A stretch of 64,000 nt of DNA from Mycolicibacterium sp. CBMA 226 (GCF_009729075.1 NZ_VTGY01000011.1:124001-188000); one strand, 5' to 3'. Positions 26,306 to 34,524 are shown, numbered from the stretch's first letter. Numbers and translations: made by a program. Notes: generated by a model not told the origin, from the letters alone.

Positions 26306-27084
26306 CCATCACCGATATGGCGACCGATCTCGTCGTCACCGAGCGTGGCGACGGCATCCTGACCATCACCATCAACCGACCCGCACAGAAGAACGCCGTC
26401 AGCCGCGCCGTCGCGGTCCAGCTGGCTGCTGCGCTGGATGAGCTCGATGCCGACCCGGCACTGTCGGTTGGTGTGCTCACCGGTGCCGGTGGAACGTTCA
26501 GTGCCGGTATGGATCTCAAGGCGTTCGCCAAGGGCGAGACTCCGATACTGCCCGGCCGTGGGTTCGGCGGGATCACCCAAGCGGTGGTGCGCAAGCCCTT
26601 GGTTGCCGCGGTCGAGGGCTGGGCCCTCGGTGGCGGCTTCGAGATGGCGCTGGCCTGTGACCTGATCGTCGCGGCGTCCGATGCGAAGTTCGGATTGACC
26701 GAGGTGAAGCGCGGACTCATTGCCGGCGAGGGCGGCGTCATTCGGCTGCCGCAACGACTGCCGTATCACGTAGCGATGAAGGTGTTGCTCACCGGCGAGC
26801 CCATCACTGCCGTGGAGGCGCATCGGTACGGATTGCTGAGCCAGATGACGGCAACCGGAGACGCGCTGGCGGTGGCCCAGGACCTGGCCCAGCGCATCGC
26901 GGTGAATGCACCGCTGGCCTTGGCCAGGGTCAAGCAGGTCGTCCGGGACACGCAGGCCCGCAACGACACCGAGGCATTTCGACGGCAGGCCGCAGCCGCG
27001 CAAGGATTGCTCGACACCGAGGACGCCCACGAGGGCGCGCTCGCTTTCGCCGAGAAGCGCGCGCCGGTCTGGCGCGGGCGCTGA
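26302..27084 (+). CDS. Crotonase/enoyl-CoA hydratase
   Basis: A 260-residue crotonase-fold protein with the oxyanion-hole segment FSAGMDLKAF, GGGFEMALACDLI and the acid/base region LTEVKRGLIAGEGG, in which a Glu sits where hydratases have a catalytic residue. It overlaps the CoA-transferase by four bases (ATGA), so they are coupled. It should hydrate the enoyl-CoA made by the upstream dehydrogenase; a CaiD-like role is possible but not proven. Confidence 0.88.
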   Translation: MTITDMATDLVVTERGDGILTITINRPAQKNAVSRAVAVQLAAALDELDADPALSVGVLTGAGGTFSAGMDLKAFAKGETPILPGRGFGGITQAVVRKPLVAAVEGWALGGGFEMALACDLIVAASDAKFGLTEVKRGLIAGEGGVIRLPQRLPYHVAMKVLLTGEPITAVEAHRYGLLSQMTATGDALAVAQDLAQRIAVNAPLALARVKQVVRDTQARNDTEAFRRQAAAAQGLLDTEDAHEGALAFAEKRAPVWRGR

Positions 27085-27110
27085 ACACAGACACCGAAGG
27101 AGAATCACTC

Positions 27111-28049
27111 ATGAGTACACCAAAGACAGTGCAGCACATCGCAGTTGTCGGCACCGGAACCATCGGCGCCAGCTGGGCAACCCACTTCCTGGCACGTGGC
27201 TTCGACGTCACCGCCACCGACCCGGCGCCGGGCGCCGAGGCCGCACTGCGGTCCTACGTCGAGACCGCATGGGACGGGGCCGCGACGCTGGGCCTGGCGC
27301 CGGGCGCCTCGCCGGACCGGCTGAAATTCACCTCCGACCTCCCGGCGGCGCTCGGCGATGCCGACTTCGTTCAGGAGAACGGCCCCGAGCGCCCGGAGCT
27401 CAAGGTCAAGTTGTTCGCCGACATCGACGCCGCCACCCCGGTCGATTCGATCATTGCCTCGAGCTCGTCGGGCATCACGATGAGCCAAATCCAGGTGGAG
27501 TGCCGTCACGCGGAGCGGACGGTAATCGGCCATCCGTTCAACCCGCCGCACGTGATCCCGCTGGTCGAGGTCGTCGGCGGAAAGCTGACCTCGCCCGAAA
27601 CCGTCAGCACGACAATGGATTTCTACCGCGATATCGGCAAGAAGCCGATCTTGCTCAAGAAGGAACTGCCCGGCCACGTGGCAAACCGCATCCAGGGTGC
27701 GCTGTACCGGGAAGTCGTCTACCTGATCAGTGAGGGCGTCCTGGACGTCGCCGACGCCGACGACGCGGTGTCGTGGGGGCCCGGTCTGCGCTGGGGTGTG
27801 ATGGGTCCGAACCTGTTGTGGCACTTGGGTGGTGGACAGGGCGGCATCCAGCACTTCATGGACACCCTGATGCCCCGCATGGTCAACCAGTGGGAATCGT
27901 TCAAATCGCCGGAGTTCACTCCTGAGCTGGCGAAGCAGATCGTGGACGGCGTATTCGCCGAAGCAAATGGGCGGTCCATCGAGGAGCTCGCCGCTGAGCG
28001 CGACGCGATGCTTTCCGGCCTGATCGCGTTGCGCGACAAGGCCACCTAG
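27111..28049 (+). CDS. 3-hydroxyacyl-CoA/L-carnitine dehydrogenase-like protein
   Basis: A 312-residue NAD-dependent dehydrogenase. The N-terminal Rossmann motif is VVGTGTIGASWA; FVQENGPERPELK, SSSSGI and the catalytic His in GHPFNPPHVIPLVEVVGG follow. The C-terminal helical domain has WGPGLRWGVMGPNLLWHLGG, typical of L-carnitine dehydrogenase and the related lambda-crystallin/gulonate dehydrogenase group rather than fatty-acid FadB. RBS AAGGAG. It is the best substrate clue in the operon: a hydroxy acid such as carnitine. Confidence 0.85.
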   Translation: MSTPKTVQHIAVVGTGTIGASWATHFLARGFDVTATDPAPGAEAALRSYVETAWDGAATLGLAPGASPDRLKFTSDLPAALGDADFVQENGPERPELKVKLFADIDAATPVDSIIASSSSGITMSQIQVECRHAERTVIGHPFNPPHVIPLVEVVGGKLTSPETVSTTMDFYRDIGKKPILLKKELPGHVANRIQGALYREVVYLISEGVLDVADADDAVSWGPGLRWGVMGPNLLWHLGGGQGGIQHFMDTLMPRMVNQWESFKSPEFTPELAKQIVDGVFAEANGRSIEELAAERDAMLSGLIALRDKAT

Positions 28050-28065
28050 TTGCCAGGAGAGATCG

Positions 28066-28149
28066 ATGATGAACGTGCTGTACAGCCTCTTGATGGCTGT
28101 TCCGACCTCATTCGTCGTCGCCGGGTACCTGGTTGTGGCGCGTCGCTGA
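28066..28149 (+). CDS. 27-residue single-helix membrane peptide
   Basis: A very short reading frame begins 16 bp after the dehydrogenase stop and is preceded by AGGAGAG at ideal spacing. It encodes MMNVLYSLLMAVPTSFVVAG, then YLVVARR and a stop. The peptide is one hydrophobic helix with a basic C-terminal end, like regulatory subunits of membrane complexes. The strong ribosome site, position inside the operon and sensible amphipathic ends argue that it is translated. No family is known to me. Confidence 0.5.
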   Translation: MMNVLYSLLMAVPTSFVVAGYLVVARR

Positions 28150-28211
28150 CCGGCGCGACCGCCGACACGCAGTAGCGAAATCGATTGCCGAACAATAGAC
28201 AAGGACCAGAA

Positions 28212-29114
28212 ATGAAGCGTCTCACCCCAAAACTGTTCGTCCTGGAAGCCAGCGGTGGCGGACGACTGTTCTCCGTAAACCCCGATGGCTCTGACCCGAC
28301 CACCATCGTCAGTGGTTGCCGCATTCCCGACGGTGTCGCCGTCGATGTGGAAGCCGGCCACATCTACTGGACCAACATGGGCATCCCGTCGGCCGACGAC
28401 GGCTCGATCGAACGGGTCGATCTCGACGGCGCCAACCGCACCACGATTGTTGCGCCTGGCCGTACGTATACGCCCAAACAACTGCAGCTCGATCCGATCC
28501 GCCGCCAGCTCTACTGGGGCGACCGGGAAGGGATGCGCGTCATGCGGTGCAACCTCGACGGCTCGTGCCTCGAAGTTCTGGTGCAGACCGGGGTGGGCGA
28601 CGACGACCGCCGCGACGAAACCAACTGGTGCGTCGGGGTTTCCGTCGACCACGCCGGCGGCTACCTCTATTGGACCCAGAAGGGTCACAGCGATGCGGGA
28701 GAGGGCCGTATCCTGCGGGCCGCGATCGACGTTCCGGCAAACGAAACAGCCGCGAATCGCAGCGATATCGAGGTGGTATTCAAAGACTTGCCTGAGCCGA
28801 TCGACCTCGAAATCGACCACACCGCCGGGATCCTCTACTGGACCGATCGCGGTGACGCGCCGTACGGCAACACCGTCAACCGTGCCGCGTTGGACAACAT
28901 CGGCAGGACCGATCCCGAGATCGTCGGCGCACACTTGATGGAGGGCATCGGCATCGCCCTGGACCCTGCGCATGACCGCGCCTTCGTCACCGACCTGGGC
29001 GGCAACATCTGGGAGGCGGCGTTGGACGGATCTCGCCACCGGGCCATCCGCGCACTGCAGGGCAACTTGACCGGCATCGCGTACGCCGAGGTGCCGCAAG
29101 GAGATGCATCATGA
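28212..29114 (+). CDS. YWTD-type beta-propeller protein
   Basis: About 300 residues made of LDL-receptor class B-like repeats: IYWTNMG, LYWGDREG, LYWTQKGH and LYWTDRGD recur at roughly 45-55 residue steps, enough for a six-bladed propeller. No signal peptide is visible, so it is probably cytoplasmic. Bacterial propellers of this kind include lactonases (SMP-30-like) and binding proteins, but I see no defining metal-site pattern. The ATG at 28212 follows AAGGAC. Its end overlaps the next gene by four bases (ATGA). Confidence 0.8.
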   Translation: MKRLTPKLFVLEASGGGRLFSVNPDGSDPTTIVSGCRIPDGVAVDVEAGHIYWTNMGIPSADDGSIERVDLDGANRTTIVAPGRTYTPKQLQLDPIRRQLYWGDREGMRVMRCNLDGSCLEVLVQTGVGDDDRRDETNWCVGVSVDHAGGYLYWTQKGHSDAGEGRILRAAIDVPANETAANRSDIEVVFKDLPEPIDLEIDHTAGILYWTDRGDAPYGNTVNRAALDNIGRTDPEIVGAHLMEGIGIALDPAHDRAFVTDLGGNIWEAALDGSRHRAIRALQGNLTGIAYAEVPQGDAS

Positions 29115-29974
29115 GCTTCGCAACCCCGATAGATATCTCGAGCCGGCCGGTCACCGTCGTCGGTGCGGGCACGCTGGGCCGGCGCATCGCGTTGATGTTC
29201 GCAGCCCACGGTGCCCAGGTCAGGATCCACGACCTCGCGGCTCAGCAACGGCAGGAAGCGGTTGACTTCGTCGCGCAGAACCTGCCGTCCGTGGCAGTCG
29301 AAGCCGTCGTACCGGGATCGGTTTCGGCTGACGACGATCTTGGCGACGCGGTGCGCGACGCCTGGCTGGTCATTGAGGCGATACCCGAGCGTCTGGAGCT
29401 GAAGGTGCAGATGTTCGGACAGCTCGACGAACTGGCGCCGGCCGACGCGATCCTGGCGAGCAATTCGTCGTCCTACGCCAGCAGGCTGTTCCTCGATAAG
29501 GTGCGGCGCCCCGAGCGGGTGCTCAACATCCACTTCTACATGCCGCCGAAGCAGAACGCCGTCGACGTGATGTCCTGCGGCCAGACGGACCGCGCCGTCC
29601 TGGATTTCGTGATGACGACATTGCCCCGGTTCGGATTCCAACCGTTCGAGGCGCTCAAGGAGAGCACCGGATTCATCTACAACCGGATTTGGGCGGCCGT
29701 GAAACGTGAGTCCCTCGAGGTGGTGGCGGAGGGGGTGTCGACACCGCAGGATGTCGACCGCATGTACCAACTGAACACCGGCTCTCCTGCCGGCCCGTTC
29801 CGGATGATGGATCGTGTCGGCCTCGATGTCGTGCTCGACATCGAGGAGCATTACTGCGCAGAGCATCCCGAGTATCCCGAGGGACCGCGCAAGCTGCTGC
29901 GGACCTACGTCGAGCAAGGCCGCCTGGGCGTCAAGTCCGGTGCCGGCTTTTACGACGACTATCCATCACCATGA
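29111..29974 (+). CDS. 3-hydroxyacyl-CoA dehydrogenase-like protein (second copy)
   Basis: A 287-residue NAD-dependent enzyme with Rossmann motif VVGAGTLGRRIALMFAAHG, the acidic ribose-binding HD, LVIEAIPERLELK, SNSSSY and a C-terminal dehydrogenase domain ending GRLGVKSGAGFYDDY. The usual catalytic His-Pro segment is altered to NIHFYMPPKQNAVDVM, so substrate or chemistry may differ from FadB. It is not a close copy of the dehydrogenase at 27111. It is coupled to the propeller gene upstream and overlaps the next gene by ATGA. Confidence 0.82.
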   Translation: MSFATPIDISSRPVTVVGAGTLGRRIALMFAAHGAQVRIHDLAAQQRQEAVDFVAQNLPSVAVEAVVPGSVSADDDLGDAVRDAWLVIEAIPERLELKVQMFGQLDELAPADAILASNSSSYASRLFLDKVRRPERVLNIHFYMPPKQNAVDVMSCGQTDRAVLDFVMTTLPRFGFQPFEALKESTGFIYNRIWAAVKRESLEVVAEGVSTPQDVDRMYQLNTGSPAGPFRMMDRVGLDVVLDIEEHYCAEHPEYPEGPRKLLRTYVEQGRLGVKSGAGFYDDYPSP

Positions 29975-30711
29975 CCATCGGTGCCTGGGCGACTGCTACT
30001 TCTATTGCCGCGCAATGTGAGTCGCAGGGCACCGGCTCGCCCATTTGGCTACAGGTAACGCAGGCGGCCAGCGCTGTGTCGACCACCGTCGGTGTCCTGA
30101 TAGCGCTGTACATCGCACTGATCCGCGAGCCCCGTGAGGCGTTCGAGGCGCACAAGCATCACGTGGCGCGAATGGACCAGTGGCGCCGGGTAACCCGGGA
30201 ACGCTTCGCCGCGCAGGCCCGAAAACTGGTGCCCTCGTGCGCCCGGACACCGATTCTCGGTGACACCTCTTGGGCCGTCAGAATCGACAACGCCGGCAAC
30301 AAGGCGACCGCGATCCTCAGCGTCGAGGTCGCGGCGGTCGGGCGCGACGGCACTGCGATACCGGACGGCTGTTGGCATGTCCACCACTCCACATCGGATG
30401 ATCCAGCCATCCGGCTCGCACTGGCGAAATCGTTGGAGGCCGCGACCGGCCATCCGTTCGCCGGGGCGGTCCGCCAGGTGATCCGCGACGCGGTGGCAGT
30501 GCATTTCGTCAATCAGTGGCCGAACACGTTGCCACCCAACCAACATGCCGTCATGTGCTACACCACCGCTGAGCCAGACCACAGCCTCCGCGTCACCGTC
30601 GACTATGAAGACGAGGCGGGTTTCCGATGGCGTCGCACCGACGCCGGACAACCGCAGCGGACCAATGGGCCTGAGGAATTCAACCCGGTCGCCATGTCGG
30701 AGCCGTGGTGA
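29971..30711 (+). CDS. Membrane-anchored protein of unknown function
   Basis: A 246-residue protein with one clear N-terminal transmembrane helix (about residues 27-50, AVSTTVGVLIALYIALI) followed by a basic segment and a soluble domain of about 190 residues. I do not recognise the soluble domain. It overlaps the dehydrogenase stop by four bases, so it is the last gene of the acyl-CoA operon, and it ends convergent with the transporter gene. Confidence 0.65.
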   Translation: MTIGAWATATSIAAQCESQGTGSPIWLQVTQAASAVSTTVGVLIALYIALIREPREAFEAHKHHVARMDQWRRVTRERFAAQARKLVPSCARTPILGDTSWAVRIDNAGNKATAILSVEVAAVGRDGTAIPDGCWHVHHSTSDDPAIRLALAKSLEAATGHPFAGAVRQVIRDAVAVHFVNQWPNTLPPNQHAVMCYTTAEPDHSLRVTVDYEDEAGFRWRRTDAGQPQRTNGPEEFNPVAMSEPW

Positions 30712-30783
30712 CGATGCCGACAGCAACAGTGGTCAATCCGAGATCGGCAACGAGCTGTTCTCTAGTCCCGGACCGCAAGAGCG

Positions 30784-31782
30784 TCACCGTCGAAAAGTTC
30801 TTGCCACCAGCCATCCCGTGCGTACTGCCAGCAGCGCGACCAACGCGGTCGCGGCGGCGAGCGTCGCCCAGGCCGCCACGTCGACGGCCGGCTGGGGATT
30901 CGCGATCGCCCAGTGCCCGACGACGTTCGCCGTCGACGCCAGCGGGAAGCTGAAAACCCAGGCGGAAATCGTGAAGGGCTGGCGGAGGTAGTCGGGGAGG
31001 ATGAACAACTGGATCAGTGTCATCATGGCCAGCACCGCGGCCAGGCCCAGTGACACCGTGGTCATCCGGTTGCCGCTCAACGTAAACCAGGCGTTGCTCG
31101 CAGTTGCGGGCGGCACCATCAGCGTCACCAGCGTGGGAAAGCGGGCGTCGGGGAGGGGCTGTTGAGTCATCAGCCGCCCGGTGATCAGGGTGCCGAACAT
31201 CATCCAGAAGAACGCACCGATCGCGAATGCACCCTGGGCCGGTGCGTGCCAACCGTTGGCCTGCAACGAAATACTGGCGATGAAGGGGCCGGCGACGACG
31301 GGCAACGAGAAACCCGGATGGATCTCGTGGTGCTCGCGCGGAGTCGTGATCCAGTGCGCGACAAGAGCTGCGGTGCTCACTGCCCAGAGGGCAACCAGCA
31401 CCGGCGCGAACATGCGGAACGCCGGGGTGTACTGGGCGGCCTGAGCCACCAGCAGCATCGGGACGACCGTGAGATATCCGACGGCGAAGCCCTGTTCGGG
31501 GTGGCGCAGATCGGCGAAGAACGCCCGCAGGCTCCAGCCGCCGTTGGCGGCGTAGGCGGCCGTCGCCGTCAGCCAGGCGAGCAGGCACAGGACGGTCAGC
31601 GTGACCGTGGGCCATGTCGGCCCACCGAGCCCGACCGCAGTGCGCCAGGCCCCGCCCAAGCCGCCGAGCCCCAGCGCAAGCGGAAACCAGCGCAGAACCT
31701 GGGCGCGACCGGCCGCACTCGGGCGGGTCGACGCGGAGAGCTTGGTCTGCGGTCGCGCCGCAGTGCCGGAATCGATTGACAC
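30784..31782 (-). CDS. SLAC1/TDT-family anion channel or tellurite-resistance/dicarboxylate transporter
   Basis: About 332 residues with roughly ten hydrophobic helices evenly spread, the TehA/Mae1/SLAC1 layout, including the FPLALGLGGLGGAWR opening and GAFFWMMFGTLITGRLM in the middle. Family members carry chloride, nitrate, sulfite or dicarboxylates. The GTG at 31782 (MSIDSGTAARP) follows AAGAAAG; an upstream extension would add unlikely sequence. It is divergent from the alpha/beta hydrolase gene. Confidence 0.8.
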   Translation of the reverse strand: MSIDSGTAARPQTKLSASTRPSAAGRAQVLRWFPLALGLGGLGGAWRTAVGLGGPTWPTVTLTVLCLLAWLTATAAYAANGGWSLRAFFADLRHPEQGFAVGYLTVVPMLLVAQAAQYTPAFRMFAPVLVALWAVSTAALVAHWITTPREHHEIHPGFSLPVVAGPFIASISLQANGWHAPAQGAFAIGAFFWMMFGTLITGRLMTQQPLPDARFPTLVTLMVPPATASNAWFTLSGNRMTTVSLGLAAVLAMMTLIQLFILPDYLRQPFTISAWVFSFPLASTANVVGHWAIANPQPAVDVAAWATLAAATALVALLAVRTGWLVARTFRR

Positions 31783-31879
31783 GACTGTGCTTTCTTGCTG
31801 ATGGTGGGCAACAAACAAGTCAGCGCAGAGAGCCGCGAGCACATTCCTGTTGTGGGTCCACCAGCCTGGCCGAGCTGAT

Positions 31880-31900
31880 CCTGGTCTCGATAGGACCAGG
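31880..31900. promoter_or_regulatory. Dyad in divergent region between transporter and hydrolase genes
   Basis: CCTGGTC (31880-31886), seven bases, GACCAGG (31894-31900): perfect arms in the 200-bp gap between two divergent genes. It is a plausible operator, but no regulator gene is adjacent. Confidence 0.4.
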
Positions 31901-31982
31901 TTGAGCGAAATCGACCGTTCGCCGGACGCGTTCGGGTAGCTGTACGCAACCACGCGGCAGGACTCGACGATACGGAGCAACC

Positions 31983-32807
31983 ATGAGCGCAGGGATCCAC
32001 CCGCAACGAATCACGATCGACGGTTTGTCGGTCCGGTATGCCGTAGGCGGCGCCGGTACCCGCCAGGCGCTGCTGCTGAGTCCCTGGCCGGAGAGCATCT
32101 TCGCCTACGAGCCGAGCTGGTCTGCGCTGGGTGGCGCCGCACAACTGTTCGCCGTCGATCTGCCCGGCTTCGGTGGCTCGGAGCGTCGCGAGGAGCTCAT
32201 GAATCCGACGGTCATGGGCGACTTCGTCATTCTTATCGCCGACGCACTGGGACTGGAGCGGCCGCATGTCGTCGCGCCTGACATCGGCACGTCGGCCACC
32301 TTGTTCGCAGCCGCCGCACGTCCCGACCGCTTCGCCAGTCTGGTGATCGGCACCGGCGGTGCGGCAGTGCCGCTCGAGCTGGGTAGCCCGCTCAAGGACT
32401 GGGTTGAAGCGGAGGATGTCGAACCCTACCGCCAGCTCGGTGGAAGGGCGATCGTCGAGGTCGCGCTCGACACCATCGCCGGCTACACGCCCTCCGACGA
32501 GATCCGGAACGACTACATCGCCAGCTACGACGGCGACAAGTTCGCTGAATCCATTGCGTACGTTCAGACTTACCCCCAACAGCTGCCGATCCTCGGCGAG
32601 CTGCTGCCGTCGATTCAGACACCGGTGCGCATCATCCAGGGCAGCGACGACCAGGTCGTGCCGGTGGTCAACGCTACCTACCTCGGAGATCGGTTGCCGG
32701 ACAGCAAGGTTGACCTCATTGCGCACGGTGGGCACTTCATCTGGGAGGAGCGGCCCGAAGAGTACGCCGCGCTCGTCATCGACTGGTGGAACCGGAACAC
32801 CAAGTAA
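31983..32807 (+). CDS. Alpha/beta hydrolase with Asp nucleophile (dehalogenase/epoxide-hydrolase type)
   Basis: A 274-residue alpha/beta hydrolase. The nucleophile elbow reads VVAPDIGTSA, with Asp100 instead of Ser, as in haloalkane dehalogenases and epoxide hydrolases. The acid region is IIQGSDDQVVP and the catalytic His is in HGGHFIWEERPEE. VDLPGFGGSE precedes the cap. Which substrate is cleaved (halide, epoxide, or fluoroacetate-like acid) cannot be decided. It is followed after 41 bp by the zinc alcohol dehydrogenase, which would suit oxidation of the alcohol produced. Confidence 0.8.
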   Translation: MSAGIHPQRITIDGLSVRYAVGGAGTRQALLLSPWPESIFAYEPSWSALGGAAQLFAVDLPGFGGSERREELMNPTVMGDFVILIADALGLERPHVVAPDIGTSATLFAAAARPDRFASLVIGTGGAAVPLELGSPLKDWVEAEDVEPYRQLGGRAIVEVALDTIAGYTPSDEIRNDYIASYDGDKFAESIAYVQTYPQQLPILGELLPSIQTPVRIIQGSDDQVVPVVNATYLGDRLPDSKVDLIAHGGHFIWEERPEEYAALVIDWWNRNTK

Positions 32808-32837
32808 CCACTCAAACCAAGTACCCCAAACCAAGTA
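32799..32837 (+). repeat. Three direct copies of ACCAAGTA
   Basis: ACCAAGTA occurs at 32799-32806, 32816-32823 and 32830-32837, the first covering the end of the hydrolase gene and the last running into the RBS of the next gene. They may be a local slippage product or sites for a regulator or RNA-binding protein. Confidence 0.4.
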
Positions 32838-32848
32838 AAGGAATACGA

Positions 32849-33868
32849 ATGACTACCTATCGCGCCTATCAGGTCTCCGGGCAGGGCAAGTTCGAGTTGG
32901 TGGAGCGACCTTTGGTCGAACCGCAGGCGGGTCACGTGCGGTTCCGCGTGCAGAGTTGCGGTGTGTGCCACAGTGACGTGCTCGCTGTGGAGGGCCAGCG
33001 GCCCAATCCGGAGAACCCGGTGGTGCCCGGGCATGAAGCCGTCGGGGTCATCGACGCCGTCGGTCCCGGCGTCACCGGATGGCAGGTCGGCGATCGGGTC
33101 GGCGTCGGCTTCCTCGGCGGCCCATGCGGAGCGTGCAACCACTGCCGCCGTGGTGATTTCGTCAATTGCGAGGACCAGCCCTGGTTCGGGACCACAGCTG
33201 ACGGCGGGTATGCCGAGGTGGCCTACGCCCGCGCCAGTGGTCTGGTCCGGATCCCGGACACGCTGGACTCGATAGCGGCGTCGCCGCTGCTGTGCGCCGG
33301 CATCACCACCTACAACGCCCTGCAGCTGGTGACCGCGGCACCGGACTCGTTGGTGGCGATCCAAGGCATCGGCGGCCTCGGGCATCTGGGCATTCAGTAC
33401 GCCGACAAACTGGGGTACCGGGTAGCGGCCATCGCCCGCGGCACAGACAAAGCCGAGTTGGCCACCGCTCTTGGCGCGGATTACTACATCGACAGTGCCA
33501 CAAACGATCCCGCGGCGATTCTGCAGGAGCTCGGTGGCGCGGCGGCCATCGTGGCCACCGCATCGAATGGGGCATCGATGGGAGGGCTGCTCGGCGGTCT
33601 GAATCCGCGCGGGCAGCTCGTCGTCGTCGGCATCGCCGGGGACCCCATCGCGGTTGAGACCACTGATCTGATCGTCGGCAGCCGTTCGATCGTCGGTAGC
33701 AGCACCGGTACGGCAATCGAAACCGAGGACAGTATCAGTTTCAGTGCCGCGCATGGTGTCTCCGCCATGACCGAAGTCATCCCGTTCGACGACGCGCCGA
33801 AGGCATACGCGCGAATGATGGCGGGAGACGCGCGCTTTCGCGTGGTGCTCGACATGCAGTCGCATTGA
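32849..33868 (+). CDS. Zinc-dependent alcohol dehydrogenase
   Basis: A 339-residue medium-chain alcohol dehydrogenase. Catalytic-zinc ligands are Cys37 in QSCGVCHSD and the His of VPGHEAVG; structural zinc is held by the cysteines in GPCGACNHCRRGDFVNC. The cofactor loop is GIGGLGHLGIQYA. Similar enzymes oxidise primary alcohols with NAD(P). The ATG at 32849 has AAAGGA upstream. It is cotranscribed with the Asp-type hydrolase. Confidence 0.9.
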   Translation: MTTYRAYQVSGQGKFELVERPLVEPQAGHVRFRVQSCGVCHSDVLAVEGQRPNPENPVVPGHEAVGVIDAVGPGVTGWQVGDRVGVGFLGGPCGACNHCRRGDFVNCEDQPWFGTTADGGYAEVAYARASGLVRIPDTLDSIAASPLLCAGITTYNALQLVTAAPDSLVAIQGIGGLGHLGIQYADKLGYRVAAIARGTDKAELATALGADYYIDSATNDPAAILQELGGAAAIVATASNGASMGGLLGGLNPRGQLVVVGIAGDPIAVETTDLIVGSRSIVGSSTGTAIETEDSISFSAAHGVSAMTEVIPFDDAPKAYARMMAGDARFRVVLDMQSH

Positions 33869-33885
33869 CGGAAAAGCCATCTGGA

Positions 33886-34503
33886 TCAGCCGGCAACTGC
33901 CGGCTGCCCCAGGTACCGCGTGATGTTGCCCATGGCGCGCGCGACGTACTCGTCCTTCTCTCCGACCGGCGCCACGTAATGCAGGGCATCCATCGCCGCG
34001 CCGGTGCTTTCCAAACGGGCGATCACCCACGCCGCGAGATAGGCCGACGACAGGCACCCGCCGGCTGTGGCGATGTTCCCTCTGGCGAAGAACGGTTGAT
34101 CGAGCACGTCGACGCCGGCCGCCTGCACCCAGGGTTTCGTGGTGGAATCAGTACACGCCGGAACACCTTGCAGTAAGCCAAGTTTGGCCAACACGAGCGT
34201 CCCCGAACACTGAGCGCCCAGCAGCTGCCGGGACGGGTCGAGTTGGAGTCGCTGCATCAGGTCCTGATCGGCAACCACGTCGCGCGTGCGACTGCCGCTG
34301 CCCACGATGACGGCGTCGGCACCGCACGCCTCGTCGAGGGCTATGTGTGATTCGATCACCGCGCCGTTCATCGAAGTCACCCGTTCGGTGGGACTGGCGA
34401 TCGAAACTTGCCAGTCCGGCTTGCGAATTCGGTTGAGGACACCGAATGCGATCAGTGAATCGAGCTCGTTATAACCGTCGAAAGTGAGGATGGCGATGTG
34501 CAT
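33886..34503 (-). CDS. DJ-1/PfpI-family protein
   Basis: A 205-residue flavodoxin-like protein. The nucleophilic cysteine is in the elbow LLGAQCSGTLVLAK (about residue 98), and the N-terminal strand MHIAILTFDGYNELD carries the conserved acidic residue. Members include isonitrile hydratase, glyoxalase/deglycase and chaperone types; isonitrile hydratase-like proteins resemble this one most, but that is a guess. It is divergent from the MocR gene, with a 62-bp gap holding a strong dyad. Confidence 0.85.
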   Translation of the reverse strand: MHIAILTFDGYNELDSLIAFGVLNRIRKPDWQVSIASPTERVTSMNGAVIESHIALDEACGADAVIVGSGSRTRDVVADQDLMQRLQLDPSRQLLGAQCSGTLVLAKLGLLQGVPACTDSTTKPWVQAAGVDVLDQPFFARGNIATAGGCLSSAYLAAWVIARLESTGAAMDALHYVAPVGEKDEYVARAMGNITRYLGQPAVAG

Positions 34504-34524
34504 GATTCGAGGCTATGGGGAGCA

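Noticed and set aside
27105..29099. 664-codon frame antisense to the dehydrogenase and propeller genes
   Set aside because: No motif is visible, and both strands cannot be under strong coding constraint here; the plus-strand genes have motifs and ribosome sites.
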